8,996 nucleotides of DNA from Thermotogae bacterium. Lineage in GTDB: Bacteria > Thermotogota > Thermotogae > UBA12178. Location of the stretch: contig QNAP01000058.1 of assembly GCA_003641795.1 (NCBI GenBank), positions 1 to 8,996 on the forward strand, written 5' to 3'. Made by a program: the position numbers and the translations under genes. The notes below the pieces were generated by a model, which did no database searches, was not told where the DNA came from, and saw nothing but the letters and a program-made list of their open reading frames with translations. Shown piece after piece: positions 1-7,299 of this stretch (the first letter of the stretch is position 1; each line of letters starts with the position of its first letter).

Positions 1-222
1 CACGATCCTGTCACGATTCGGATCTTTCGCAAGTTCGGGAGAGACGTTGGCATAGCTCCAAACAACCAAATAGATGTCGATGGAGGACATGGAACCTCCA
101 GGATGACCCGACTTGGCTAAAGTAGTCATCTTCAGAATGTCGCCCCTGCATTGCTTCGCCAGTTTCTCGAGTCGTGCTCTCTCACTTTCTGGCAAATTGG
201 GAAGCGGGAATCTTTTGGCCAT
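1..222 (-). CDS. Transketolase, N-terminal part (cut by window edge)
   Basis: Only the first 74 residues are visible; the gene continues beyond base 1. They carry the thiamine-diphosphate transketolase signature GHPGGSMSS at residues 39-47, with His40 at the position of the conserved N-terminal active-site histidine, followed by SIDIY and a PNRDRIV stretch that in the family leads into the ISHGH region. Transketolase moves two-carbon units between pentose, tetrose, heptose and hexose phosphates in the cytoplasm. Whether this is a full-length enzyme or the N-terminal half of a split transketolase cannot be decided here. The ATG is preceded by a near-perfect AGGAGGTGA ribosome binding site that overlaps the stop codon of the upstream HAD gene, with only 11 bases between the genes, so it is the last visible gene of the operon. 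Its presence beside Gnd and a phosphofructokinase points to pentose-phosphate metabolism. Confidence 0.9.
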   Translation of the reverse strand, partial: MAKRFPLPNLPESERARLEKLAKQCRGDILKMTTLAKSGHPGGSMSSIDIYLVVWSYANVSPELAKDPNRDRIV

Positions 223-233
223 CGTTTCACCTC

Positions 234-1277
234 CTACAGTACCAGCAACTTTCCTTGGGGATTGTATCGTTCGTACAGCGACTTTCGGATGTGCTGGTGT
301 TTTCTATAAGATACCACGTGGTCGTAATCGGGTTCTTCCCAAGGAGGCGTGGAAGGTAGGTAAGACTCGAATTCACCGAGAAGTTTTTTTTCAAGCTCCG
401 CATAGCTACCATTTATAAACGCCTCGAACGCTTCTGGAAACGCTTCCCAAGATTCTTCTTCCTTGCCTGGCACCACTGGGTAGAAGAAGCCGTTGTTGGC
501 CTTAACAGCTTTCAAGTCTCCATGAGCATCTCCAAGCATGAGTACTTCTTCTTCTTTGTATCCACCGGCTTCTTTAACCATTTCTATATGCTGAGCTTTA
601 GTCCCCATTTCCTGCCCCGCAATGGCTCGGATATACGGAGTGAGACCGTTCTTTTCCCAGTAATCTGCGAGGTCGTCGTAAGGTGTTTGAGAAACGATGA
701 CCACGTCCGCATGCTGAGCCATCAATTCTAATGCTTTCTTCACACCTCGAAATGGCGGAATTTTGGCTGAAATGTGAGGAAATGTTCGATTTACCGCTTC
801 ACTCCATCCCAAGAGCTTGTAAACGGCGAAGTTTGTGGGCTCTTCCTCATTGAGGTATCTTTCCAGGCTCGGGTTACCGAGTCCAAGATCGCGCTTCCTC
901 GCGTATTCGATGAATCTATCGACAACAGTAGCATTGGGAAGTTCAACATGGTTTTCTTCCATCACCTTCTGGACATCTTTTCGCGATGAGAGAGCCCTGA
1001 GAGTCAACTGTACGGCGATGAAACGGTTACATCCTCTATGTCTCGAAAACAGGTTGTAAAACTCAGCGACTTCGCGGAAGTAAGATTCGATTTTCCACAG
1101 GTTATAAAACTCCATGTACTGTGGATGAAAAATCAACATCTGTTTGCCGTTCATATTGTCGGTGACGCATCCGTCAGTGTCAATGGCCACCAAAAACTTT
1201 TTCTCTTTCTTGAACTCCCTCAACTGACGTGTAGGATCGCTTTTGAGTTTTTCATGTGATAGACGTTCGTACGCCAA
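234..1277 (-). CDS. HAD-superfamily hydrolase of unknown substrate
   Basis: A soluble protein of 347 residues from the chosen TTG start. The haloacid dehalogenase motifs are all present: motif I DTDGCVTD with Asp33 (nucleophile) and Asp35 (acid/base), motif II VSQT with Ser196, motif III Lys227 and motif IV GDAHGD at 249-254 with Asp250 and Asp254. About 160 residues lie between motifs I and II, enough for a large cap domain, and there is a charged C-terminal extension after about residue 300 ending in a YRKHQHIRKSLYERY-type segment. The family hydrolyses phosphate esters with Mg2+. The substrate is unknown; context suggests a sugar phosphate or phosphorylated sugar acid. The frame is open to a TTG at 1340, which would overlap the PFK gene by 40 bases, but a GGGAGG site sits just upstream of the TTG at 1277, so I prefer that start, 23 bases after the PFK stop. 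I recognise the superfamily but no named subfamily. Confidence 0.8.
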   Translation of the reverse strand: MAYERLSHEKLKSDPTRQLREFKKEKKFLVAIDTDGCVTDNMNGKQMLIFHPQYMEFYNLWKIESYFREVAEFYNLFSRHRGCNRFIAVQLTLRALSSRKDVQKVMEENHVELPNATVVDRFIEYARKRDLGLGNPSLERYLNEEEPTNFAVYKLLGWSEAVNRTFPHISAKIPPFRGVKKALELMAQHADVVIVSQTPYDDLADYWEKNGLTPYIRAIAGQEMGTKAQHIEMVKEAGGYKEEEVLMLGDAHGDLKAVKANNGFFYPVVPGKEEESWEAFPEAFEAFINGSYAELEKKLLGEFESYLPSTPPWEEPDYDHVVSYRKHQHIRKSLYERYNPQGKLLVL

Positions 1278-1300
1278 CTTCTTTCCCTCCCAATTCGAGT

Positions 1301-2620
1301 TCAGCCTTGCCTGAATCCCGAAGGAACATAGGGTGGACAAAGCTTAGGAGCGAGTATCTCTTCAAACCGTGCAAAGCGCGGTAACGGTCCGCCGATAAGT
1401 GGCATGGCCCACTTCACGAACGCGTCGGTCACGTCCGCTCTGTTGGGTGCGATCCATTCTTTGGGAAACTCTCTTGCCGAGTTGGCTACAACATCGAGCG
1501 GCACCTTTCCAAATTCCACTTGGTAGTCGTCTCCTGGTTTGCGTATGATGGTAGCCATATACCCGTTTTCTCCTTCCAGTACTAACTTTGCCGCGTAGGC
1601 TCCAACTTCGTAAGTCTCTCTTCTATCCACTTCGGAAACGTAGGCTATCTCTCGACGCTGACGAGTACCCGGCTTTTCATAACGAGCTATTCCGGGTACC
1701 ATCAGTCTGCTCCTTGCCCTACCATGAGCATCCTTCCTGTCCAAGCCGTTTAGATAGTTCGCCACTACCTGCTCTGCTGATCTCTCCGCGGCACTGAACT
1801 GCGCGTGTCCAAAGGCATCTTTGAGGATACCGAGATCTCCCACGTTGACACCTTCTCCAATGATCACGATGCAGCGTTTGTGAAGCTTTAGAGTTTCGTT
1901 CACCATTTCAGTTATGTATTCGAGGTTGCCTTTCCAATCGTCCTTAGAAAGTGCCTCAGGTAGGAAGATGAGAAGTGGCATTTCTCGATTGGGATCCGCG
2001 AGTCGTGCAGAAGCGGGGATGAATCCAATCTTCCTTCCCATGACGCCGATGACCAGCACGGGGTCACTGGTGTAGCTGGCCTTGTTCTCTTCGTTGGCCT
2101 CGAGTACGTTTATAGCAGTGTTACGCGCCACACTTCCATACCCTGGGTCGTGATCGCATACAGCGAAAGTTCCATCTTCCTGGAGTTTCCCTCCGAGGTC
2201 GTTGTCGATGGTTTTGGGTATCCCTCCGCAGATGATATCAAGCCCCTTCTCCTTTGCAAGCTGACTAACTTTGTTGGCGGTGTCCATAGAATCCTCGCCA
2301 CCAGTGTAGAGAAAGTAGCCGACGTTGTGGGCCTTAAAAACCTCCACGATCCTTTCCAGATCCTCTTGAGAGCGTATTTTATAGCGGCAGCTGCCGATTG
2401 CCCCCGCAGACGGGGTCTGGGAAAGCAGCTGTATTTCCTCGGGTTTTTGGGCGGAAAGATCGATGAGCTCTTCTCGGAGTACACCGAGAATGCCCATCTT
2501 CGCGCCGTACACTCTATCCACCTTGTCGGACTTCAAAAAGGTTTCCAAAGCGCCCCGAAGACTCGCATTTATGACAGACGTTGGACCACCTGACTGAGCG
2601 ATCAGCGCATTGCGTTTCAT
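1301..2620 (-). CDS. pfp: 6-phosphofructokinase, pyrophosphate-dependent type
   Basis: A 439-residue phosphofructokinase of the long class resembling the actinobacterial (Amycolatopsis-like) PPi-PFKs. Visible motifs are QSGGPT at 9-14 (phosphoryl-donor loop), GGEDS at 107-111, PKTIDND at 135-141 with catalytic base Asp139, MGR at 194-196 and GEG near 255-257. Asp110 and Lys136 occupy the two positions that mark pyrophosphate users; ATP enzymes normally have Gly at both. The known reaction is reversible phosphorylation of fructose 6-phosphate, and some PPi enzymes also accept sedoheptulose 7-phosphate. It differs from common relatives by GGED rather than GGND and by Lys-Ile-Gly-Phe after MGR, where His/aromatic-Gly-Trp is usual. 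The ATG follows a GGGAGG site inside the end of the LarA-like gene, 3 bases after that stop, so the two are translationally close. Location beside Gnd and transketolase suggests a role with pentose-phosphate intermediates rather than standard glycolysis. Confidence 0.88.
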   Translation of the reverse strand: MKRNALIAQSGGPTSVINASLRGALETFLKSDKVDRVYGAKMGILGVLREELIDLSAQKPEEIQLLSQTPSAGAIGSCRYKIRSQEDLERIVEVFKAHNVGYFLYTGGEDSMDTANKVSQLAKEKGLDIICGGIPKTIDNDLGGKLQEDGTFAVCDHDPGYGSVARNTAINVLEANEENKASYTSDPVLVIGVMGRKIGFIPASARLADPNREMPLLIFLPEALSKDDWKGNLEYITEMVNETLKLHKRCIVIIGEGVNVGDLGILKDAFGHAQFSAAERSAEQVVANYLNGLDRKDAHGRARSRLMVPGIARYEKPGTRQRREIAYVSEVDRRETYEVGAYAAKLVLEGENGYMATIIRKPGDDYQVEFGKVPLDVVANSAREFPKEWIAPNRADVTDAFVKWAMPLIGGPLPRFARFEEILAPKLCPPYVPSGFRQG

Positions 2621-2623
2621 CCG

Positions 2624-3919
2624 TTATACCTCCCTTTTGATTTCGTAGAGGTACTTGCCCCCGTGTTCTATCCATAGCATCCCCGGACCACTGAAATCTC
2701 CCCGTCTCATATTGGATGGGTCTCTGTATCCAAGATTCACGCTTTCACACACATCCTTAGGGATACCCGTTGCCAGTGTAACCTTAAAGGCGAACTCTTC
2801 TTTTCCCGTTTCCGGATCGTAACTTGCGGGTCCGCGTACGTTTATCACGTGAGCAGCCACGTTCCTGTCGAAATCCGGGTGGCGTTTCAGAAACTCCTTC
2901 ACGTAATCCTTTCCGTGATACCCGATCTGGCGTATTGCAGCATCCATCTTCTCGTTAGAATGGAAGCACTCGATGTGTGGTGCCAGAATGATGATCTCAC
3001 CACCGGGTTTCATCACTCCCGGTCTCTGAAGTTTGTACGATCCCTTACCCGCCGTCCAGACTTCATCATAATGCGGGCCGATAACCTGTACCGCCACGTC
3101 GAGCGGTTCGTCAAGGTAGATAACGTGGAGCTTCGAACTTGCTTGGCATGCCTTTTCGTAGGCAGATATGAACCCTTCGTATCCCTCTCCAACGTACAGA
3201 CCGCGCGGGGTGATACCATCTTCCTCTTCACTGTAGACCATGTTGAAAGAAAGAAACCGGGCTTTCGAAGCTTGCAGTATCAGCTCGCAAGCTCTGTTTA
3301 TCACGTTTCTGGCGGGGTTGGATACCGTGCCAATGAGTGTGGGAATGCCTATGAGCACCGCCGCCCAGTGGAAAAGTCCGACCACTTGTGGACCCGCCAC
3401 ACCTGGTACCAGTATCTTGAATCCTCCGGAAAATCCCGTAGCCTCATGCGGTACGGTTCCATTTATAGCTACAATGAGATCGAAGTCTTCCACCAAAAGT
3501 CTGTTCACCGTCACGGGGAAAGGAACTGTCAGCTCGCCCTGTGTCTGTTCTGATACGAAGGAGGCAGGAAGTTGTCCAACTTCAACGAGCTGAGCGGGAT
3601 CGTCGAACTCGTGGTTGTGCAGGTAAACACCATCAGGAAGGTCGTGTAAGCCAAGCTTTTTCAAGAATTCTTTGCGCGTCATGGGTCTGTGAGTGCCGCT
3701 GGCGTTGAGCATATGACATTCTTTGGCGCCTCTCCTTTTCACTTTTTTCAGCAACCACGGTACGATCTTGTCTGTAAAGTCATCCCGGGTGTAATCGGGA
3801 TGGACTACCAGAATCTTTCGCAACTCCGCATATTTCTCCAGCGTTTGGTCTACACATGCTCGTATTTCCTGATCCTCGAGGCCACCTTTCAAATTCTCGA
3901 TATACATCATCTCTATCAC
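2624..3919 (-). CDS. LarA-like nickel-dependent hydroxyacid racemase/epimerase
   Basis: A 431-residue homologue of lactate racemase LarA (DUF2088 family). The active-site residues line up with Lactobacillus plantarum LarA by spacing: DYTR at 42-45 (Asp72/Arg75 there), His77 in GTHR (His108), His158 (His174), Lys168 in SGGFK (Lys184, which covalently holds the nickel-pincer cofactor) and His184 (His200, Ni ligand). The intervals 158-168-184 match 174-184-200 exactly. So it should bind the cofactor, which LarB, LarC and LarE make; none of those is encoded here. Characterised LarA homologues invert the C2 hydroxyl of lactate, malate, phenyllactate, hydroxyglutarate or D-gluconate. Next to uxaE, an UxuB-type SDR and gnd, the best inference is D-mannonate to D-gluconate epimerisation. 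The GTG start overlaps the Gnd stop by four bases (GTGA), suggesting coupled translation; ATGs three and four codons in are alternatives. Confidence 0.87.
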   Translation of the reverse strand: MIEMMYIENLKGGLEDQEIRACVDQTLEKYAELRKILVVHPDYTRDDFTDKIVPWLLKKVKRRGAKECHMLNASGTHRPMTRKEFLKKLGLHDLPDGVYLHNHEFDDPAQLVEVGQLPASFVSEQTQGELTVPFPVTVNRLLVEDFDLIVAINGTVPHEATGFSGGFKILVPGVAGPQVVGLFHWAAVLIGIPTLIGTVSNPARNVINRACELILQASKARFLSFNMVYSEEEDGITPRGLYVGEGYEGFISAYEKACQASSKLHVIYLDEPLDVAVQVIGPHYDEVWTAGKGSYKLQRPGVMKPGGEIIILAPHIECFHSNEKMDAAIRQIGYHGKDYVKEFLKRHPDFDRNVAAHVINVRGPASYDPETGKEEFAFKVTLATGIPKDVCESVNLGYRDPSNMRRGDFSGPGMLWIEHGGKYLYEIKREV

Positions 3920-4899
3920 TTGGGCAGTTCGATGTTTGTATCGGGCCTGGCTGCCTCTACATGTCCAGCTCCAGCACCCTTCTTTCTGACTTCTTCACCC
4001 TTACGATAAACCCTGTGGCCGCCGAATTCTCTCCGTAACGCTGCGAGTACCTTATTGGAGAAAACATCTTCCTGTCTCGACTCAAAACGCTTGAAGAGAG
4101 CGTGAGCGATCCCCGTTATGGAGACTCCGAGATCCACCGCTTCTTGCACCGTCCAGCGGGCTTCGCCTGAATCCTCTACGTACCCCTGGATACTTTCCAA
4201 CTCGGGATCCTTTGCAAAAGCGTTTTCCAAAAGCTCTAAAAGCCACGATCGAATAACACTTCCGTTGTTCCAAAGGTGCGCTACATCCTTGAGACTGAAA
4301 TACTTGCTATAGGGAGAGGCTTTCAAAACCTCGAATCCCTCACCATAGGCTTCCATAATGGCATACTCGATGCCGTTGTGAACCATCTTCACAAAGTGTC
4401 CCGCGCCTACCGGACCGCAATAGAGGTAACCTCCCTCGGGAGCCAGATCTTTCAAGACTGGTTCTATGTAATCGAAGTCTTCCTTTTCTCCTCCGACCAT
4501 GGTGCAGTATCCCACTTTGAGCCCCCAGATGCCGCCCGAGACGCCAGCATCCATGTAATGAACGCCTTTTGGACTGAGTTCTTCTGCTCTTCGAATATCG
4601 TTCTTGTAGTAGTCGTTAGCTCCATTGATAACGATGTCTCCAGGTTCCAAAAGTTCTCCCAATTTCTTCACGTGTGTTTCTGTAGGATCGCCAAGAGGAA
4701 GCATCAACCAAGCAACACGTCTTGGAGAAAGTTTCTCCACAAACTCTTCCAACGTCTTCGTGCCGATAGCTCCTTCCTCCATGGCTTTCTCAGTCTTGGC
4801 GTAAGTCCTGTTGTAAACAACTACTTCGTGTCCGTAACGAAGTAATCTACGGGTCATGTTCATGCCCATTCTACCGAGCCCTACTATACCTATTCTCAC
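3916..4899 (-). CDS. gnd: 6-phosphogluconate dehydrogenase, short (decarboxylating) type
   Basis: A 327-residue member of the short 6-phosphogluconate dehydrogenase class (the classical enzyme is about 470). The N-terminal Rossmann fold shows GLGRMG at 7-12, then YNRT at 29-32; the Asn-Arg-Thr trio at this place is typical of NADP+ use. SGG is at 121-123 and the catalytic segment GHFVKMVHNGIEY ends at 179, with Lys171, Asn175, Glu178 and Tyr179. The C-terminal domain keeps RFESR at 271-275 and an LRREFGGH segment ending at His295, the residues that hold the substrate phosphate in the family. It should therefore act on phosphorylated gluconate, giving ribulose 5-phosphate, CO2 and NAD(P)H. The last 25 residues are a lysine- and alanine-rich tail. 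The GTG start has a GGGAGG site ten bases upstream, 27 bases after the SDR stop. A non-phosphorylated hydroxyacid substrate (HIBADH-like) is less likely given the conserved phosphate residues. Confidence 0.9.
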   Translation of the reverse strand: MRIGIVGLGRMGMNMTRRLLRYGHEVVVYNRTYAKTEKAMEEGAIGTKTLEEFVEKLSPRRVAWLMLPLGDPTETHVKKLGELLEPGDIVINGANDYYKNDIRRAEELSPKGVHYMDAGVSGGIWGLKVGYCTMVGGEKEDFDYIEPVLKDLAPEGGYLYCGPVGAGHFVKMVHNGIEYAIMEAYGEGFEVLKASPYSKYFSLKDVAHLWNNGSVIRSWLLELLENAFAKDPELESIQGYVEDSGEARWTVQEAVDLGVSITGIAHALFKRFESRQEDVFSNKVLAALRREFGGHRVYRKGEEVRKKGAGAGHVEAARPDTNIELPK

Positions 4900-4926
4900 G
4901 CCACATCAACCTCCCATAAGGTGGAT

Positions 4927-5751
4927 TCACACCCCTGAAAATGCGTTGAAACCGCCGTCTATCGGGATTACCGTTCCAGTGACGAAACTGGAAGCATCGG
5001 AAGCTAACCAGATACACGCTCCTATGAGATCGTTCGGATCTCCAAAAGTTTTCATCGGTGTGTGATCAATTATGGCCTTTCCTCGCTCGGTCAGATTCCC
5101 GTTTTCGTCGAGCAGCAGGTACCTGTTCTGGTTGGTGAGGAAAAATCCAGGAGCGATGGCGTTCACCCTGAGTTTCTTACTGTACTCCATAGCCAAGTGG
5201 ACCGCCAACCACTGAGTGAAATTGCTCACCGCGGCCTTGGCCGCGGAGTATCCTAAAACCCGTGTGAGAGGTCTGAAAGCACTCATGGAAGAAATATTGA
5301 TGATCGATCCACCGTTCGGATTCTCGATCATCTCCTTACCGAAGACCTGAGATGGCAGGATGGCACCGCCGAACAAGTTCAAAGCCACCACCTTTTCCAA
5401 GGCAGAGAGAGGAGTGTCGAAAAAGCTCTGCGTTTCTGAAGTGGTTGCCTCTTTCATGTTCCCTCCCACAGCGTTGAGGAGGATATCGACGCCGCCAAGC
5501 CATTCCAAAGCCTTCTCCTTACACTTCTTCACTTCTTCCACAACGAGAGCATCGATGTAGAATCCCTCAGCGTCGATACCTTCTTTCCGCAATTCATCCG
5601 CTGCTTCCTCGTAGTTCACCCTATCACAGATAGCGACCTTTGCACCAGCCATGCCAAAACCCTTAGCGATGGCGCTTCCCAAAATCCCGGCACCACCCAC
5701 AACTACGGCTCTTTTGCCTTCGAGACTGAAGATGTCCAAAATCTTCTTCAC
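4927..5751 (-). CDS. uxuB: SDR dehydrogenase, probable D-fructuronate reductase / D-mannonate oxidoreductase
   Basis: A 274-residue classical short-chain dehydrogenase. It shows the cofactor loop GGAGILG at 19-25, an acidic residue at the end of strand 2 (CDR, Asp43) that favours NAD+/NADH, NAVGG at 93-97, the catalytic set Asn125, Ser155, Tyr168 and Lys172, and PG at 201-202. It most resembles the SDR-type mannonate oxidoreductases such as Bacillus subtilis UxuB (YjmF, about 278 residues), which interconvert D-fructuronate and D-mannonate in the cytoplasm. Gluconate 5-dehydrogenase-like activity is an alternative because SDR specificities are hard to read. Position directly after uxaE, which makes D-fructuronate, supports the reductase role. 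The frame is open to a TTG at 5766, but that codon lies within TTTGGAGG, the ribosome binding site of a GTG at 5751, so I chose the GTG. The gap to uxaE is then 27 bases. Confidence 0.85.
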   Translation of the reverse strand: MKKILDIFSLEGKRAVVVGGAGILGSAIAKGFGMAGAKVAICDRVNYEEAADELRKEGIDAEGFYIDALVVEEVKKCKEKALEWLGGVDILLNAVGGNMKEATTSETQSFFDTPLSALEKVVALNLFGGAILPSQVFGKEMIENPNGGSIINISSMSAFRPLTRVLGYSAAKAAVSNFTQWLAVHLAMEYSKKLRVNAIAPGFFLTNQNRYLLLDENGNLTERGKAIIDHTPMKTFGDPNDLIGACIWLASDASSFVTGTVIPIDGGFNAFSGV

Positions 5752-5778
5752 TTCTATCGCCTCCAAACGGTTTGTTCG

Positions 5779-7278
5779 TCAAAGCCCAAGAAGTTCCATG
5801 TGCTTTCGTATATGGGAAGTGACTTGTTCGTAATGCTCTCTTTCATAGTCGCACAACGTTTCATACAACTCATCCCGGAAGAGATATTTACCATCACTCC
5901 CCTTAGCGGTGAGAACCGAACCGTAAGTGATGTGAATGACCTGACGTGTGTTGGGCTCGTCGAGCAGCTTCTCAAGTTTGGTGTCCGGAACTTCCAAAAG
6001 GTCGGGTATTTTAGATAGATCAGTTGTCACGTGGTACGAGGCTTTATCGGTTTCAAAACGCTGTAGGGCAAAGTCGTGAACCCTGCGGTAGAGTTTTGGA
6101 TTACGCCTGGCCACCACGCGGATGGCCTCGAGATAGCTCGTGCCAGCCGTTTTCACATGAAAGAGATCGTTGACATGTTTGGCAAAGACAGGATAAGCGG
6201 AGAACTTGTCACTTCCTGAGTGAAGGGAGAGCTTATAAGGGCCAAAAGCTTTGGCAATAGCGCTGTGTTCTGCGAGGGTGTCGTCCAACAAGTTCAGATT
6301 TCCAATGTAGTCGATCGCCTTCTGCCATTCTCCCACGAAGCGAAGCGCAAGGTTTGCGAATTCGATGTCTCTGCGTTTCAGCTCTTCGGCTATGAATATG
6401 TGGGCCAAAGGCGTGGTGGGAGTTGAAGTTTCATCAACGGAAACCTCCAAATCGAATGGATTTGGATTTTCGCTCTTCAACAAGCGATAACAATCTTCTA
6501 CATGATCGATGGCCTTACCGTAGGTGATGACTACCTCACGCAACGAATCTTCCTCGAAGGTGTACTTTTTGTCTCCTATTTCGTAGACCTTTCCCAAATA
6601 CCGTGATGAGAATCCGTGTTCTTTATCAAGTTCTGAATAGATTTGCTCGGCCATCGGTTTCTCAACCGTTTTTGGGTCAACAACATGGTCGGACGGATCG
6701 ATGGTAAACATGGTATATCCGGCTACAATAGCCGCTTTTAAGTCGTCTATTGTTTTTACGTGGTCTGCGTCGGCACCGAATGGACCTTCGTAACCACTTT
6801 CAAAAACACCCCACAGGGTATCATCGAGCACGGAAACCCAATTCCGACCAGTACGTGACATCTCACGCACCGACTGCTGAGCCAGAAATGGAAAACACTT
6901 TTTCCCCTCGAAAGCTTTCACATGAGCGGGAGTTGCTATTCCTAAGCGGTCGCCGGTACCAAAGGAGGAACGTTTTCCGCAAGGAGAAGGATTTAACCAG
7001 GGCAGCAGTTTACGCAAGACCATCAAGTTTTTGTGATTTCTTTCACTTATTTTCACTTTCGATTTTTCTTTCGTCTCTTTGAGTTCAACTTCACCCACGT
7101 ATTCGCCAGAGAAAGCTCCGGTTACATTTGAAGGTCCAATCACGACCAACAGTTTTTCCTTGTCCTTCTTTGCTAGAAGGAACATTGCTCCATCAACCTG
7201 CTTCATAGAATCGGGATAGATTTTGTAAGACGACCCCAAAACACCTTTTAATTTTTCCATCAGCTTTTCCGGTTTCAT
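5779..7278 (-). CDS. uxaE: D-tagaturonate / D-fructuronate epimerase UxaE
   Basis: A 499-residue protein recognised as the UxaE family, first assigned in Thermotoga maritima (TM0440). It interconverts D-tagaturonate and D-fructuronate, so that galacturonate- or inositol-derived tagaturonate can enter the glucuronate branch. Conserved-looking segments are GTGDRLG at 107-113, FGADADHVK from 167, DPSDHV at 194-199, EVSVDET from 278 and LHSGSDKFSAYP from 352. The Asp, Glu and His residues in these blocks are candidates for the metal and substrate site of its predicted barrel fold. Length fits the family. An in-frame ATG occurs at 7293, but that ATG is followed at once by GGAGGGG, which forms the ribosome binding site for the ATG at 7278, so the shorter start is preferred. 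It is the first enzyme gene of the operon, 21 bases after the regulator stop. No membrane or signal segment is seen. Confidence 0.92.
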   Translation of the reverse strand: MKPEKLMEKLKGVLGSSYKIYPDSMKQVDGAMFLLAKKDKEKLLVVIGPSNVTGAFSGEYVGEVELKETKEKSKVKISERNHKNLMVLRKLLPWLNPSPCGKRSSFGTGDRLGIATPAHVKAFEGKKCFPFLAQQSVREMSRTGRNWVSVLDDTLWGVFESGYEGPFGADADHVKTIDDLKAAIVAGYTMFTIDPSDHVVDPKTVEKPMAEQIYSELDKEHGFSSRYLGKVYEIGDKKYTFEEDSLREVVITYGKAIDHVEDCYRLLKSENPNPFDLEVSVDETSTPTTPLAHIFIAEELKRRDIEFANLALRFVGEWQKAIDYIGNLNLLDDTLAEHSAIAKAFGPYKLSLHSGSDKFSAYPVFAKHVNDLFHVKTAGTSYLEAIRVVARRNPKLYRRVHDFALQRFETDKASYHVTTDLSKIPDLLEVPDTKLEKLLDEPNTRQVIHITYGSVLTAKGSDGKYLFRDELYETLCDYEREHYEQVTSHIRKHMELLGL

Positions 7279-7299
7279 TTGCTCCCCTCCCATTCGTAC

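Noticed and set aside
1278..1340. Upstream TTG start for the HAD gene, overlapping PFK by 40 bases
   Set aside because: No suitable ribosome binding site was found for it, while the TTG at 1277 has a GGGAGG at good distance and removes the overlap.
2150..2593. 147-codon open frame on the plus strand, opposite the PFK gene
   Set aside because: Overlaps the donor-loop and catalytic motifs of PFK on the other strand and has no family resemblance.
2849..3553. 234-codon open frame on the plus strand, opposite the LarA-like gene
   Set aside because: It lies wholly antisense to a gene with an intact set of active-site motifs, and its translation shows no recognisable domain. It is a by-product of codon use on the other strand.
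4276..4845. 189-codon open frame on the plus strand, opposite gnd
   Set aside because: Antisense to well-conserved 6-phosphogluconate dehydrogenase coding sequence, with no recognisable motif.
7279..7293. Upstream ATG start for uxaE giving five more residues
   Set aside because: The extra codons are themselves the GGAGGGG ribosome binding site for the ATG at 7278.
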